Source: Tanytarsus gracilentus (taxonomy: Eukaryota > Arthropoda > Insecta > Diptera > Chironomidae). From it: a stretch of DNA of 64,000 bases. This document shows positions 1-15,400 of this stretch, in pieces (positions within the stretch are counted from its first letter, which is position 1; every line of letters begins with the position of its first letter). The position numbers and the translations under genes are program-made. Below the pieces are notes generated by a model, which worked only from the letters and a program-made list of their open reading frames with translations, did no database searches and had not been told where the DNA came from. The stretch is from NCBI GenBank assembly GCA_038502055.1, contig JAXRKN010000032.1:1178001-1242000 (forward strand), in the 5' to 3' direction.

Positions 1-3000
1 CTCGCTCGAGAGAAATGGAAAGCGAGTGACTGTGTATATTTTCCTCGTCGATGCCATTCTTGGGTCAGTACACCGGTGGATTTTTAATCGTAATGTTGCG
101 AATGGAAATCAGTGCTCTAACGTACTAATTTTCCACACTCAAATCAAAATTTACAAAAGCAATTTGAAGAAGAGAAAAAAAAGTTGAATATTTTTCTTTA
201 AAGTTGCTTGTTGAAAAGCCGAGAAACTTTTTCCGTTGCCTCTTTTGGCTTTAAATGTGGCGAAAACGAATTTAAAAGTTGTTAATTTTCCTCAGCTAGA
301 AATTGATGGTTGGAATGTGGCAAGACATTTTGTTGGCAGAAGTTTTCATTCAATTTTTATAAACGGAGCAATTGTTGAGTGTTAATTAAATATTTTATAA
401 GGTCAATCAATCAGTTAATTGAAAGAGGAAAATTTATTAAATAGTTTTCTCACCAAACCGACGTTAATTCCATTTTAAGTGATAAAATCGTAGCCTTTTT
501 GAACCTGAACCCACTTACAAAGTTCCATTCATTAAAATTAAGCGAAAATCATCAAAACTTTATGTGCGTGTTTATTCACCGAGTGCAAGAGGATACACAT
601 AAACAAAGCAATTGATTGACAAATCACATTGAGTGATAATTAATTAACGTTTGCTTTGTCACATTCTGTTCAAGAGATAATTTGATTATTGTTGGTGGTG
701 AGAAATGAATAAGAAAAAGAAAAATCATAAACATATTGCACTTTTATCAGAGATGTAAAATTAAAGATTAAATTTAATGAAAAGAATTTGAAAAAATTTA
801 AATTTTTAATCTCTCGCTATTTAAATTAAATTTAGCTTTTAATTTTGAAAATTTTAATTTAAAATTAAAAAATTAAAAAAACGTTAATTTTGAAATTATT
901 AAATTTTTTGCAAATTCAACATAAGCTTTTAATTTATATATCTTGAAAAAGCTTTGAAATAATTTTTAATTACCACTTAAGTTCAGCGAAGCATTTTTTC
1001 AACGCATAAAACCCAGCGAATAAAATTTAATTAAATCTTTGATAATTTAATTTCACATGCCTGATGAGTGCACAAATTGTGATAAGAAGAAAATCAGAAA
1101 AATTAATCATGAGAAGGAAAAGAATTATCGAGATTGCCATCACCATCATTTGGCAACGAATATTAATGGCTTTAAGAGTGCACAAATGGAAATTTTTTCA
1201 TCAAAAAGTTTCTTCTTATTTTCGCATTTACTCGTGCCTCGTCATTTCGCCTAAATCTTAGTTGAGTGACAGCAAATCCACCGGGAGAAGAAGAGAATAA
1301 AGTAATAAAGAGGAAATGAAAAAATATTTTTGCGATATGAAGGAGAGAAAAATGAATGAGAAGAAAAAAACAATTTTCGTTTTCTTCTTTTTCCCTCGCA
1401 TCCTCCGCAATTGACGATTATGTAATGTTATCATATGAAAAATGTGTTGAGAAAAGCGCGAAAATAGTCGTGATGATGCTTGAGGAAAATGAATAAAAGT
1501 CGCATAAATATTTTTTTTCCCTCGAATGTGCCACACACGCTTATCGTCCTCAACTACATGGCAATTTTTTATCGAATGTCACTCGCCTCGCAAGTGATTT
1601 TTTATTGATTTTTCTCTAGCATACAATTTCGAGAGACTTGACGATGATGTGCTTCACATTCCTTCACATTCATTCAAGTGAGTGATGAGATTGAGCGAGA
1701 GAGATAATCAGTCTATAATGCGTACATATACAGGCAAAAAAATTCCTACAAATTCAGTTTGAAAAATTGACAATTGTCAAGATAAAGTGATTGAGGATTT
1801 CTTTACGGTCCTCTTTTTTTCTTGCCACATAAAATCGACTGAACTTTTCAATCTCGACGTTGCTCATTTATTTTCCAAACTTTACTTCTCATTCCATCAA
1901 TAATGACATGTTTTTCATTCATTTTATCAACGACATCAAAAGACTCTTTTGTACTTTTGATCGCTTTCTTTTCTCATCTGAAACTCGGACAGATGATGAG
2001 GGAGACAAAAGATGATATTTGAATGACATCGTGAGGTGAAATTTTGATAAAAAAAAATTCCATCGTGCAATTTAACGGAATTTAATTTTAAATTTGTGCG
2101 GGAAAACTTAAAATTTCAACGGCCGTCCTTTGACAAAAGCATTTTCGATAATTTCTTTTCGCTTCATGAAATTTTCTTTGTTATCTCGTGATGGATTTAC
2201 CTGCTAGCGAAAATAAGTGATTAATTTTAAAGACTTAAGCTCTTTTCTTCATGAATGAGCTTGAAGCTAAAATAAATCTAATTGTGGGTGTTTAAAAGCT
2301 TAAAGCTCGCAAAACCATTAATTCATCGAAGTTTGTTGTCGAGAGATTACAGATTACATGCGAAAATTTAATATAAACTAAAATACTTTCTCTGTGAAAA
2401 ATCGAAAACATTTTTTCAACTCCAAATCCAGAGAAGAGAAAATAAAAGTTGCATGACAACTGCACGAAAACCACAGAAATGTATGCTGAGAAAAACAGAA
2501 GGATAACTAATGATATTGCAAGGGAAATAGAGGTTTCCGGTTGACACAGTTTAAATGCACCTACGCTTTATACAAGCACACACATAAAGCAACTCTCTGG
2601 TTTTCTTTGCTGTGTGCCAAATTGAAATATACTTTTTTGAGGTTTTGATTGTGAAGGGAGAAAAAAAATTGTTGAGGAAATTAATTTCTTTCTTCTCCTC
2701 CTTTCTTGATGCTGTTATCGAATAAAAGTCATTTTAGTTTTCAAGGTAATTTTGCTGTACATTTTTCGATAAACATAAAGAGGAAATGAAAAGAAAACTT
2801 TTTAAAGTTACGGAGCATAAAAATGTGTGGTTTTTCCTTACACATGCTAGAAAAATTCACTCACAAGTGCCTTTACTAACATCAAAATTGATTCAACAAT
2901 TTCTTTTGATGGATAATTTGCGAGCTCAAGACCAAGGACGATCAACAAATTGCACTTAATATATTAAGTGCGCTTCATCAGAGAAAAATTGGCACACAAG

Positions 3001-6000
3001 TCGCCTTTTTTCAGTTTTGAAATTTTTCCATGTCGGTCGATAATCAATCGCTATCGATTTCGCAACCGTATAATCATCAGTTATGCAAACAGAAAGCTAG
3101 TCTTGATGGGGAAAATTTTGGGTTTGATTGAAGGGGTTGCGACACATTGAAATATTTAGAAAATGTTTTATAAATTTACAATTTTTTGATTAATTACTCT
3201 AGTGTCCCACTCCTGTTAGCGAAAAAGGAGAGTCTATTGAATTACTTAAATGATTTGAATATTTTAGATACTTCTCGCAATTAATTCTAGTAACAAGATC
3301 TCCAACGAAGAAAAAGGTTAATTGGAGGCAAACTTCTTTAACAAAATCCTGTTTAAATATTTATTGCTAAAAATTCTCACGAGAGTACGAGACTACATCA
3401 TTCCTTTTAAACAATGAACATTAAATCTTGATTTAAAAATTCTCAAGCGAATTCATGAAATGACATTTTTCAACCTATGAACAAAAACAGAATAAGACAC
3501 TAAAAATTAATTTTGCATTTCAATTGAAGTAAAAAATATCAAATTTCTCAATCTTAGTTTTAATAATTTTAGTGTCGCAACCCCACAAAAGCACTTTTCT
3601 CATTTCACACTAATAAAATATTTCAAAATGGTTTCATTTAAACGAATTAAGTAGTAAATGGCCATATTGTTCTCATTATACCCTTTTTAAACAAAAAGCT
3701 TTCTCACTTTGTACACGAGTTTGCAATAAAATCTAATTTACACAAATAAATTTAAAAATTTATGCCGATCAAGCAACTTTCATTTATTTAATAATACACA
3801 AGGTGAAGGAAATGTGTGGGGTTTGCATCAATGGGTTTAAGGGACCCTTTTTTGAGTATCCCTTACGTTTGCACAAAAATCCAACCAGCTCGCATGTCGT
3901 AATTGATTTATTTTCATTGCATAGAAACCAAAAATCTTTTTATATGCTAGATATCAAGAAGAAGAACAAATCATGTTGCTGGTAGACACGAAAATGTGTT
4001 TAATAAGATTTTTAGATTAATTCATGTTGGTAACAAACGCACACGAACCTCTTCGAAAATAACCCTCGGAGCAATAAAATTTAACCTCATGTATTTGAGT
4101 ATGTGGTTACTAATCCTCACCCCATATGTGTATTTCATGATCGCACGACATTCAATCAACGAAAACAAACCACAGCTTTTAAATGAAAATGTTTTCGGTC
4201 TTCACAATCAAAACTTTAGCCTCGCGTAGTCATAAAAAATGTTTTGTTGCTTCTGATAGCACGAGCAGAGGGATTAGTGAGTTTGGTCTATCGATTTTTA
4301 ATGGCCACTGATTATTTGCGGGCCGAGTGAATAAAAAAAATTATTTAACTTTTGAGAGATGAAAAAAAATTAAAGACATAAAATTTTACAACCCTCACAA
4401 TTTTTTCCATCTACCTTAAGTTAACTTCTTTATTACTCCAATTCGTTCATAATTTCAACGATAAATTACTGCAATAAAATATCTTTTTTCTCCCTCAGTC
4501 CCACATTTAACTTTCTTATCACGTAATCAGACGCTCTGAAATATTACTCATCCATACGAAACATGCACAGACACTCATGAAGATATAGTTTAAGACGCCA
4601 CAATAGTTTTTGCACCCTCACATGCTCGAGAGAATTCTTTCAACTGATTATTTTGTAGATATTGCGTAAAAGAATTCTCTTAATGTATATCAAAATCTCT
4701 TTTTTCTTGGCTTCAGCAAAAACAGAAGGCGGGAAAAGAAAAATTCATTTAGAATGCTTAATTAGCACAAGTTAAACACGCATTACTCTTTTGTATATTC
4801 TGCGATATGTGTATTTATTGGATAGAGCATATTTTTCCTCTTGACTTATCCGCATTGTTGGAAAATGTACAAAATATATTTTTCCATTCATTAACATAAC
4901 ATTGTAATTATGAATTTTTCTTTAGCTGCATTATTTACAGAATTTTTTCTGGGTTGCGGAAGGAAACGGATAATTTACACATGCTGCAAAGAATTAATTA
5001 CTTGTTAAAGTAAAATTAAATTCTATGTTTTAATTTTAACTTAAAATTACGCGACCCAAAAAATCCGTTAGAAAAATTCAAAATCTGATGAAAAACTCTT
5101 TTAATTTATTTTATTTTCATTCTTCAACCTACATCCGTAAAACATAAGCAAAACTCATAAATTGGACAGGCGTGAAAGATCTATTGAAAATGTTCAGAGA
5201 ACCATCAATTAATGCTGTGACAAAACAAGAAGAAAACTAAACACAAGAAATGACAATAGAATTGATATAAAGACAAGCGAGCAAAAAGGACGTGGTTGTT
5301 GTGGGTTGTGGCAAGAAAATGCGAAAATTCTCAAATGCTTTTTGTGGGTGAACGAGCCTCAACTTGTTTACCAAACAATAGGGGACTGAAAAGTGGAAAG
5401 AATTTCCAACAAAAGCCATTTCAAATTACATTTCCATAATTCCATCTTAGGAAAATATCCATCGGTCCGTAAAATAATAATCCTTCTCCCTTAAAAACCT
5501 TGAAAGAGATCTTTTCGCATTTTTTTGCATCCTAACGAGCTTTCGCGTGAAGTTTTGTCAACAATATGAAAAATGAGGAAAAAACTTTTTTATGCTAAAA
5601 TTAAAAACTTTTTTCAATGTTTAGACTTTGAAATTTACTCCACTGTGTACCGTGACTTACATGTGAAATTTTAGCACACAAAATATTTTAATTAATACAA
5701 TGTTAAAAAAGGAGGAATTTATTAGCATCAATTAAGGATATTCGGCTTCTACCTAAGTTTTTTTTATGGTTATAATCTTATGTCCTTCATGGTTTTGATA
5801 TTAATTGCAAACTTTCTATCCACACGATACAAAATAAATTTTCAATAAAATCCAACATGGTGGAAAATCTTGCAAAGTTTTAAATTAAATTTACAAAATG
5901 TTACGTAAGTTTTTTTTTTCAAAAGAAAAAAATGTTTACAAGCCAGAAAATTGTTTTTGCCTCACTCTCAGCTAACGTCGAAGTTTTCCTAACAAAAATT

Positions 6001-9000
6001 TTTCCTCTTTTACATTTTCACTTTTTTGTGTTTACTTGCCGCATCATAACAACGAGGATTTTCATTTTGGTAAAATTAAATAAAAACAAAACATTAACGT
6101 TGTAAATGAGTAGCGGTTAGCATTCTGTGGTTTCACCTTTCATTTCCTCTTCTTCAGCTTCTATCTAGCCATTTGGTTAGACACGCAAGCTTTGACACGG
6201 GATGGTTGGTTTACCTTACAGTTAACCTTGACCAAGGGAAACAAGAAAGAGAACTTTGCTATCATCAAAAGAGCTTTTTAATTAAAAATTTTAACAGTTT
6301 AGCACAAAGAGTTGATTATGTGCAATTACTGCAATTCACCTTGTCGATTTTTGAAACAATTAGCTGAGAATTACTAAAGCGAGAAATTAGAGCAATTATG
6401 GAGAATTTAGTCGACTGCACTTTTTACACCCCTCACTGTTCATGCATCAACGTGTCAGGTTTAATCAAAGCTTGGAGAAATTTAAATGCACCGTGCAGAA
6501 GCGTAGTAGAGTCAGCAGTTTTAGGCAATTAAAGCATTTGGTGTAATTAAAAATTTTCCTCCCGTAAATTAAAAAGTTTTAATAAAAGTGAAACTGATAT
6601 TAATTATAAATTTTTTAATACCATTTTAAAATAAAGTTTATTTTTTTTAATAATTTTCGGTGAAACAAGATTTCACAAGTATTTTTCACCCTTAACTTGA
6701 AATCAAGCACTTTTAAAGTTTTCCACTTTACATGCATGAAACGAATTTTGATACTTTTTCTTCCCTGTTGAGTGCTCTTCACATGTACACATTTTGTGAA
6801 GAGTGTATCCGAATAACTCAGTGTCGAACGGCGATTTTAATTCAATTATATGGATCGACATTCGAGCTCATAAAATGGCATTACACGTTTTCAATATTGT
6901 GAACTTTTCTCTGATTTGAGACACGATTGATTCGAAGCTCAAATTGATAAGCAAGAGGAAACTAAAAATTTATTATGTTCTTTCCTGATGCTGTTTTATG
7001 TGCGCGTCTCACACACATTTCATTTTTTCTTCCCTTTTATGACTCTTTCTTAATAAATGTGTTTTATTTGAGAGAAAAAATGTGAACATAAAAAAGCTTC
7101 TTTGTAAGCTCATAATGAAAATTGTTGCGGAAAAATTTCGTGGTTATCTTTCAGTTTTAATCTTTAGAGTTTTTTTTGCGTGTGCAAAAATAATGAGCAT
7201 AGTTTGTGTGAGTTCAAAAACTTAGGAAGTCTTTTTGTTTAAAATCTTTTAACCACTCGTGAGCATGCATAAGAAATATTTAAATATAATTTTCTGGGGT
7301 GGCAAAATTTAATAGTTTTTTTCGCGCTAATTTTAAAAGTTTTCTGACCTGACATGAAAATAACTCACAGAAAATTATTCGCACGTTGAGCGAGAAGCAC
7401 GTAATATGAGGTTTATTACCAATGTTTCGATTTCATGTTTCCCCTCACTAACTTCACTCTTCAATAAAAAGTGAAAAAATAAATAAATTTAAATCTTACA
7501 AATCGCTCCGAAGCACGAACGAAAGGGGTTGTGAGAAAATTACGTGAATAAATGTTTTATTTTATGAAACTTTCACAAAATTCACTCCTTCAACTTTCTG
7601 TTTTTTTAATTTTCATTCTGATTATCTTATTTATGTGGCGACATAACCAACGAAACTGATATTTATTGAATTTTCGCATGAGAAGGAAACATTTCATACG
7701 AAAGTGCTTGAACGAAATGAAAATTGCTTCATTTCCTGGGAAAAGGAATATTTTTGAACAATCCGAAAGTTATCTCGAATCAAAATTACAATCTTTGAAA
7801 TATCCTTCATCAGTATGTGAAACCGTTAATGTCCTCAATATCAAACCATAATTAAATGACCAACATAATAACAAAAGAAACGAAGAATTCTTTTATTTTC
7901 ACCCTCATTTCGAAATACAATAGTGATTTATCATCACATTTTTTCCATTTCATTGTGACAAATGGAAAAGCATTGAAAAGAATGAAATTGAGAATAATTG
8001 AAAGTTTCATTATATGACATGATTAGTCAAAGCACATTAATATGTTCAAATTGGTATCAATAGCAGTATGTAATCGCCTTAAATAATTTACCAGAATAAG
8101 CGAGCGAGAGCTTTGAACAAGAAGAAGGAAAAATCCATAAAATAATATTTTCAATAAAAAAAATCTCTTAATACTTTGAGATAAATTGTTGGATCATTAA
8201 TTTTTATTGATCAATTTATGCACGTTTATTTTTTTCCACTCGTTATCCGGCTTGTTCGTGCTCACATGTGTGTTAGTTGCACAAAGAATTAGATTGATTA
8301 AATCCATCGATCCGTTCGATACATCAAGCGGAAATAAAACATTTGTGAGGGACACTAAAGTTTTTTTATTATTCAAAATTTTATGAATTTGTATTTTTAA
8401 AAAATTAGTCTTTGAAATATTAAGTGTCCAACCCCTCGTGACAGTCACTTAATGGTGGGAAAATTTTCCGCTAAAATTGCAAGAAAAAAAGTTTTTCCCA
8501 CCAAACTAAAAATCATTATGACATCAAAAGAAATGAGCATGGTTTCATAAAAAATAATGCCTTGTCGTCTTATGTTCATTTCTGCACGAACAAAATAGAA
8601 CTGTTTCACTACATACAGTCACGAAACATATCAAGATGAGTCGTACATAATACTTTTTTAAAGAGAAAAAATTAAATTTCTCATAAGCCATGCTGAAGAT
8701 GTCTTCATCGCAATTTTTTGATGGCATTTTCCTCTCGCGTTCATTTTTGATAGAAAAATCGTGAGATAGGAGGAAAAAACTAGAGCAGCTTCCTCGCGTC
8801 GTTGTGAAACTTCCTTGAAAGTTTTCATCTGATTCTACATGGAAAAAGTTTTCTGTAAAATCTCTTAAGTGGATTTAAAATTCCACTCGGTTAAATTCAA
8901 AACTTTTTATTTAAAAATTATCACTTTTTCGACAATCGCTCGACAACAAACTGTGGAAAATTTAAAGTTTCCTCTTGCATCGTGTTGAGGTTGAAATTAA

Positions 9001-9293
9001 ATTTAAATTTCATCTCGTCTAATGTCAAAGAACAAGATCAAGGTTGAGTTTTTTACACAAAAATGTCAGCAAGGGTCGGAACACTTAAATGACAAAATGT
9101 AATTCTATTTTCCAGCGGGTAAATCCAAAACGGTTAATCTGAATAAAAAAATTATTTTCTTAATGACCTTCTCTCTTGTATCTAGATGTTCAATAAAATG
9201 CAAATCGGACTCCAGAACTTTTTTGAGATATAATAGACAAAAAATTAAGCAATTCAGAGCACAAATAAATAAATTAACTCTCGTCGTAAAGAG
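1..9293. other. Long AT-rich stretch, no gene recognised
   Basis: No open reading frame here exceeds about 80 codons with protein-like composition, and I found no exon with believable splice sites, domain motif or RNA gene. The sequence is AT-rich with many poly-A and poly-T runs, for example the near-pure A/T tract at about 780-900. It is either intergenic DNA or intron or 5' flank of the calmodulin-like gene that begins downstream. Untranslated first exons cannot be excluded by eye. Confidence 0.5.
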
Positions 9294-9299
9294 TCAGTC
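9294..9299 (+). promoter_or_regulatory. Possible arthropod initiator (TCAGTC)
   Basis: TCAGTC matches the arthropod initiator consensus TCAGTY and lies about 175 nt upstream of the start codon of the calmodulin-like gene. No convincing TATA box sits 30 nt upstream and no clear downstream promoter element was seen. Such short matches occur by chance, so this is only a candidate start site. Confidence 0.2.
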
Positions 9300-9471
9300 A
9301 ATATAAAGCGCGTAGTGATAAAAAAGCGACAACAATTAATAAAAAAGAGAAGCAATAAATTAACTGAAGCATCCTCACCGAAAAATATTATAAGCGACAT
9401 TTTTTACTATCGGAGAGTAAAAAGAGAAATTATTTGTGACTCAAATAAAAAGTGTGTGAAAAGCGTCAAAC

Positions 9472-12400
9472 ATGGCATTCGCAGCAGCTCGTATGATTCT
9501 GAAAGACAAGCGTCGAAAGTCGAAAGAAGACTTTGCACCGCCGAGAACACGCAGCAAGGTAGCTTGATTTCTTTATGTATTAGCATTTTAGCATTTATAT
9601 CACAGTTTTTCATTGTACACCACAACCTCATCATGAATGAGCATTGCATATAAGCTTTCATTAACTGTGTTTACATGCAGATATAAAAGCACTTCCGCCG
9701 CCTCATACTCAGCCTCTTCATGTTGACAAAGTTAATATAATTAATTTTTTTGTGTATAAGAAAACTTTTGAAGCAAACATCTAAGATCATCGAATTTTTA
9801 AAACTGGATGTTGCAAATTTTTCAACCCCTTGAAATTTAAATACCAAATTATAATTCAAGATGTTTAAGATTTTGAATTTCTCACGAATTTTAAAAACTC
9901 CAAACATCAAGAAAATTTCCGCGTGAAATGTTTAAGCTATGGAAATATTTTGCATAATTATTAAGGTGGCAATGAAAAAAGAAGAAGATGTGAAAGGATT
10001 AGGTGACGAAATGTTTGTCTTTTTCATTTGAAGAGCGCTTCTTGCTTTCACATTAGAGAAGAGCGTGTGAGTTTGTACATGCTTTGATATTTGTACTCAA
10101 CAAAGCTCTTCTTCCTCCTCCATCGCATTCATGTGAACATCCTCTTTATATATTTTGAAGGAGTGAGAAACTCTTCCACATATAAAATATTCTTGATTCT
10201 TCTTGTTACATGGCAACATTGCCATGACGACAAACGACAATGAGGATGATGATGATAATCATAAGAAGGAGGATAAAAAAAGCTCTTTAGTGTATTTTGT
10301 ACCTGAGGTGGGGAGATTTAACTGTACAAATGTGAATGAATCAAGTGGAAGACAGACATGTCGACATATAAGATTGTGTTTATTACATCATTTTGAGGAC
10401 TCACCAAGAGTGTTCATGTGGGTAATTGGATTTTAATGGAGGATGGTTAAAAAATTCCTTGGAATAAAATTTATGGATTTTATTTGATTGCTACTGAAAA
10501 TTACCAACCAAGTGTTAAAAAGACATCAGACAAAATATTAGCTTGTGAATTTATGGATGAATAATAATTTAAGCAAATTTCTCAGAAATTATTACACCGA
10601 CACATCCACACAGCATGCATAGGTGTGTTCTTATCTATAGATGAAACAGGAGAAGCTTTCGTTCATTAAAAATAAATTACCATCATTTACATGACGGTAC
10701 TTTCTTCTATTGTTCACATGGCGTGTGCATACAAAAAAAATGTCTCAAGAGATTAAAAGCTATAAAATATTTACCTTGCCCTTAGTCAAGGTCGCGCGAG
10801 AGTTATCTTTACAATATTTTTTTCGAGAGTCTGTAATGAAATTCAAATGTTTATTCTTTAGCCACTTAAAGTACACCATTTCCGTAAATTGTCGCCTTCA
10901 TCCGACGTAACGAGTTTTCAGGTTATAAATCTTTAGCGAAAATAGTGAGATCATTCAGGGACTTAGCAAAGAATGAGTTTTTTACGGTACGAAATGGATT
11001 TTTCGGTCTCAAAACTCTAAAAAATTTACTCTAAATAAAAAGTGCGACACCCCTGAAAAAAGTTCTCTAACGTTTCGCTTTCTCTACTTTCTGCTTTCTG
11101 TGTTTGTGTGTGCCGTAAAAAAGTCATTTTAGAGAGCTGTGAATAAATAAAGTTGTTAACTGCAAAATCTCTTCTTATCACGCCACCAACTCAAAATGGA
11201 TTTATTTAATACGATATTGCACTAAGAATGATCAAGTGATTACGAAGTTTTAAGGCAATTTCGGCCTTTTGAAAATGAAGTGCTTCCGGAAAGGGTTTGA
11301 TAATAAGTTTTACGAGGAAAGGATGTTTATAGCACTCGTGACAGGTTACAATTGGCGACAGAAAGCCTCTTAGTCCAATTTTAAGGGAGGACATAGTTTA
11401 CGATAGCCGAGAGTGAAAAAGGGTCTAAATGCCTAATAAAATTCTAAGGAGATTAAGTTTAAAAATTTATCTTGTCGAGGATGGACATTTAAACGTAGAT
11501 TTTTTTATTACTATAAAAGAAAATTTTTTATGCAATTTTAAATTTGAAAATCAAACGTCCGCACTCAGTTAATCCCTTTTTTATGACTTTATTTTCTACC
11601 TCGCTGATTTTATCAATGGAAATCAGCTGTAAAAAAATTTCATCGCATTCATTCATCGAATTTTCATTTTTTATCTTCTTTCACCTTTTTTAAGTTGCTT
11701 TTCCTCTTTTCAACCTTTTTTCTTCCTTTTTGATTTTTTCCTTCTCGCAATATAATTTTAATTCAGTTCTTTTTTCTTCTAATCTATCATCTTTTCGCAG
11801 GCCAGGAGCGTCAGCACAAGTAGCTTTAGATCTCTGAGCCAGGTACACAAGAATAAACTAAGGATGTTTTATATTTGAAATACATTTAAACACAACAGTT
11901 TGAGCAACTTTTACTCAGTAGAGTTTTTTAATGAATTTTCTTCAAATATTAATTAGAAAAAAGTTCAACTTTTATATCTTGTTTCGTTTGCGTATGAAAA
12001 AACTTTGAAAATTCGATAAAACTTTCAACGATTTAATTTCAAAATTTTAATCACGCGTCGAAAACAAACAAAATTCAACGTTTTTTCATACACTTGATGA
12101 ATTTTTGATATGTCCTTCAAGGAAAGTTTAGAATAGTATTGACATTAGCATCTAATGTTTCAAAGTTTATCCTTTTTCGTTTAGAAAGTTCCTTTTTCCA
12201 TCAAAATCAATTTTGCACTCTTTCTCTCACACACAATAAGAGACACACATATGCCATCACATAAAAAACTTATTCACATTCCTTTTTCGAACGTCCTTAA
12301 CCTTCAGTCACCACCTTCAACATATTTCATATCGATTTATGCATAAAAAACATGAATAAATTTTTCAGTAATATTTTCTATTAAATTTAGGTTTGTTCTT

Positions 12401-15400
12401 GGCATCATCTCTACTTGGTTACTTTGAAAGATGGTTGATGTAGTTTCTCCTTTACTGCTTACTTGTTCTTTTTCCTCTTTAACTATTTTTTAATTACACT
12501 CTCTTTACATGATATGAATGCTTTTTGATATAGAAAAATAGTATTTGCAGAAATTAGCAAACGTTTATATAAAAAATTGCTGATTTCCGCAAAATAATTT
12601 GTTTTAATGAAGTTTTTTGCCTGTCATGTTGTTACTGATCCAAGTTGAATTTTTAATATACGGACACAGCAAAAGCTTCTTTTTCATCATCAATCGTCAC
12701 CACCAATTCTTTTTATACTTGATTTGTATTTTTATTTTCCGCATACATCATAATTAATTAATCAACCTCGAGAGAGCGATGAGAATGATTTGAGTGTGTG
12801 AAATATTATGGCGATTAAATTCCCATAAAAGAGAATGCATCAGTGACACTGAAAATAATTACTGACATTTTCAATTATCATATTTTAATGAGCAAATATA
12901 AATTGACCAAGAGAATTTTAATGTCCAGCTCAAATCAATAAATTGCAATCGACTTTTATTTAAAATTGTCATCCAATTCACCGATAAATATTTTTTAGAT
13001 TGAATGCTTTTTGAAAATGATCTCTCGCTTGATTTCACACATCACCGCACATGAATATCCGTGAATATGATGAGTGCCATAATTAAAAATTTATCATGCT
13101 TCAATGTTGGAAAAGGTTCATGCCACATTTCTTCATGTGAATGAATTTTTGATCGACTCTTAATGGAAGAAGGATTTTGAGTCTTCAGATTTCATCAATT
13201 TTAAATTGAAAAGCATAAAAGCCTCTGAAAATGACGATATAAAATATTAAATACACAACTATAGACGTAAAATGCCTCACTTTAATTTAGTTTTCATAAT
13301 GCAATCATCACACCCATGTTGTGCGTAACGAAATTTCCTTGAGGACATGTCTTAATAGACATTTAGAAAAGTTCTTGAATTATTTTAACTGTTGATGTAT
13401 TTTTGATGCATAAATGAAAATTTCTATATCTTTTAAGGCTGCCATGTGCTTAAATAAATCTTTTAAGGCAGAATGACGTTGAACTTTTTTTCTTCCTTTT
13501 TTATAATTCTTTTTTAGTGAATGAATTAATTTTATTTTATTTTAAATTTTTCTTTTTCTAACGACGATTTCTACAAAAATTTATTTTTCAAACAGGGTGA
13601 TCCGCATTACGGGCACTATGTAAGTAAATTTCTCTCTCTCTTTATGCACAACGAGTTGAATATCATTTTGAAGAGCTGTGCATGAGATCTGCATAAGAAT
13701 TTATTTTTTTACTCTTTTTTTTGAGTTTAATTTTAAATTTTTCGTTGATTTTATTTTTCCTTTCTCAATTTTTAATTTAGGGATCGAACAAACCGTATTT
13801 TGAACGTCGCGATTACGTTTATGCAAGTGATTACGTGAGTTAATAAAAAAAATATCGAGCACAAAAATATCTGTCGACACTATTAAAGATTCGTTTATCA
13901 CGACCACTAATCGAACAGAGATAATTTTTAATTAAATGGATTCAAAAAGTCAATTTAAAATTATTATAAGTCAATTAAATTCTAATTTAACGAGTTCTGA
14001 TGTACATTTTTAATTTTTTATAATTTATTTACTTTATTTTTCACAGAATGATCCTTATTCCGACCGTTTCTATCATGTAAGTGAGAATTTGTGAAGCATT
14101 AAAAGAAAGCGCTGCATTTTTTTAATAAAATCTCTAAAAATAATAGAAAACAATTTATAGTAAAATTTATAAATTTATTACGAAGCTTCTTAGCTCACTA
14201 AAATATTCAATATTACAGACGCATAAAATATATTTAAATTTATAAAAGGAAAAAATATCGCTTATCTTAAGTGAATAAGGAAAGAAACAATAATTAGTTT
14301 AAAGTGATAATATCCAAGATGAAATTCAAGTTTTACTAATAATTCGATTAGTTGCTGGATGACTTAAATGTCTAACGAAAGGCAATGAATTGATTCGAGT
14401 TTGTCTGGATGTTGTTTCAGGCTGTGATAGAGATATGCATGGAGTCGAAATTTTCCTCTCATTCTTTTTATTATTAATGCCATTCGCTAGTTTTGAATTC
14501 ACAACCGGCGTCTCCGCAACTAAACTCTCTCCATCTACGTTTTTGTAGTATTCGAACTCATCTTTATCTGGCTTCATGAATTCTTGAAATTCTGAAATTA
14601 AAATTGAAAAGAGCAAAAGAGAAGAAAAAAAAAATCAAAAAAATTCTTCTAAAATTCGTTTTATGACATTGAGGACATGAAAAAATTAGCACATTTAACA
14701 ATATTTGCAACAGTAACAACATCTTAACAAATGAAGGACATTTTGTAGAAATTATTTTAATAAAATGAGCCTTAAAAAACCGTTAAGAATAAATTTTGAA
14801 TTTTTGGTCAAAAAATGACTAAAAATTCAAATTTTTTACAAACGGGTTTTTAAAAAAAGACTCAGTTTAAGACACAAAAAAATTAATTATTACAAAATGA
14901 CATTCATCAACATTCAAGAACTTCATTTCGTTGAAGCTTTTTTGAACAACCACTAACTAAAAGTGTCCATTTCCTTTCACGATCAAAGCATGAACATTTG
15001 AGGGTTATTTTGCAACATTTTAAGGTTTTAATTGCAAAATTTCCTTCAACTAATTTCTAACATTCAACAAAAAAAAGTTTTGTAAAATTTATTACCAATT
15101 TGCTTGACTCTCGCTAGATACGAAATTTAGGGCGTTCGTTGCTATAAATTATAAAACTTCTCTTTTTTATACAGGGCGATTCTATGCATTTTGATCGTCA
15201 CCATTACGTAAGTGACTCACTGATTTCAAGAAATTTTTCATCTTTTAAAAATATATGGCTTGACATCGTGCCTTACTGCATTTTATAATCTCTAGCTTTC
15301 AACATCGAATTAAAAACCCATAAATAATTTTTTTTTCATCTTCGAAATTTTTATTCGGCAACCAAAAAAAAAGTTTTACAGAAACTTAAAAAAGAATTGA

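Noticed and set aside
1057..1536. Short overlapping reading frames on both strands
   Set aside because: Composition follows the AT-rich background, with no splice context, motif or start-site support.
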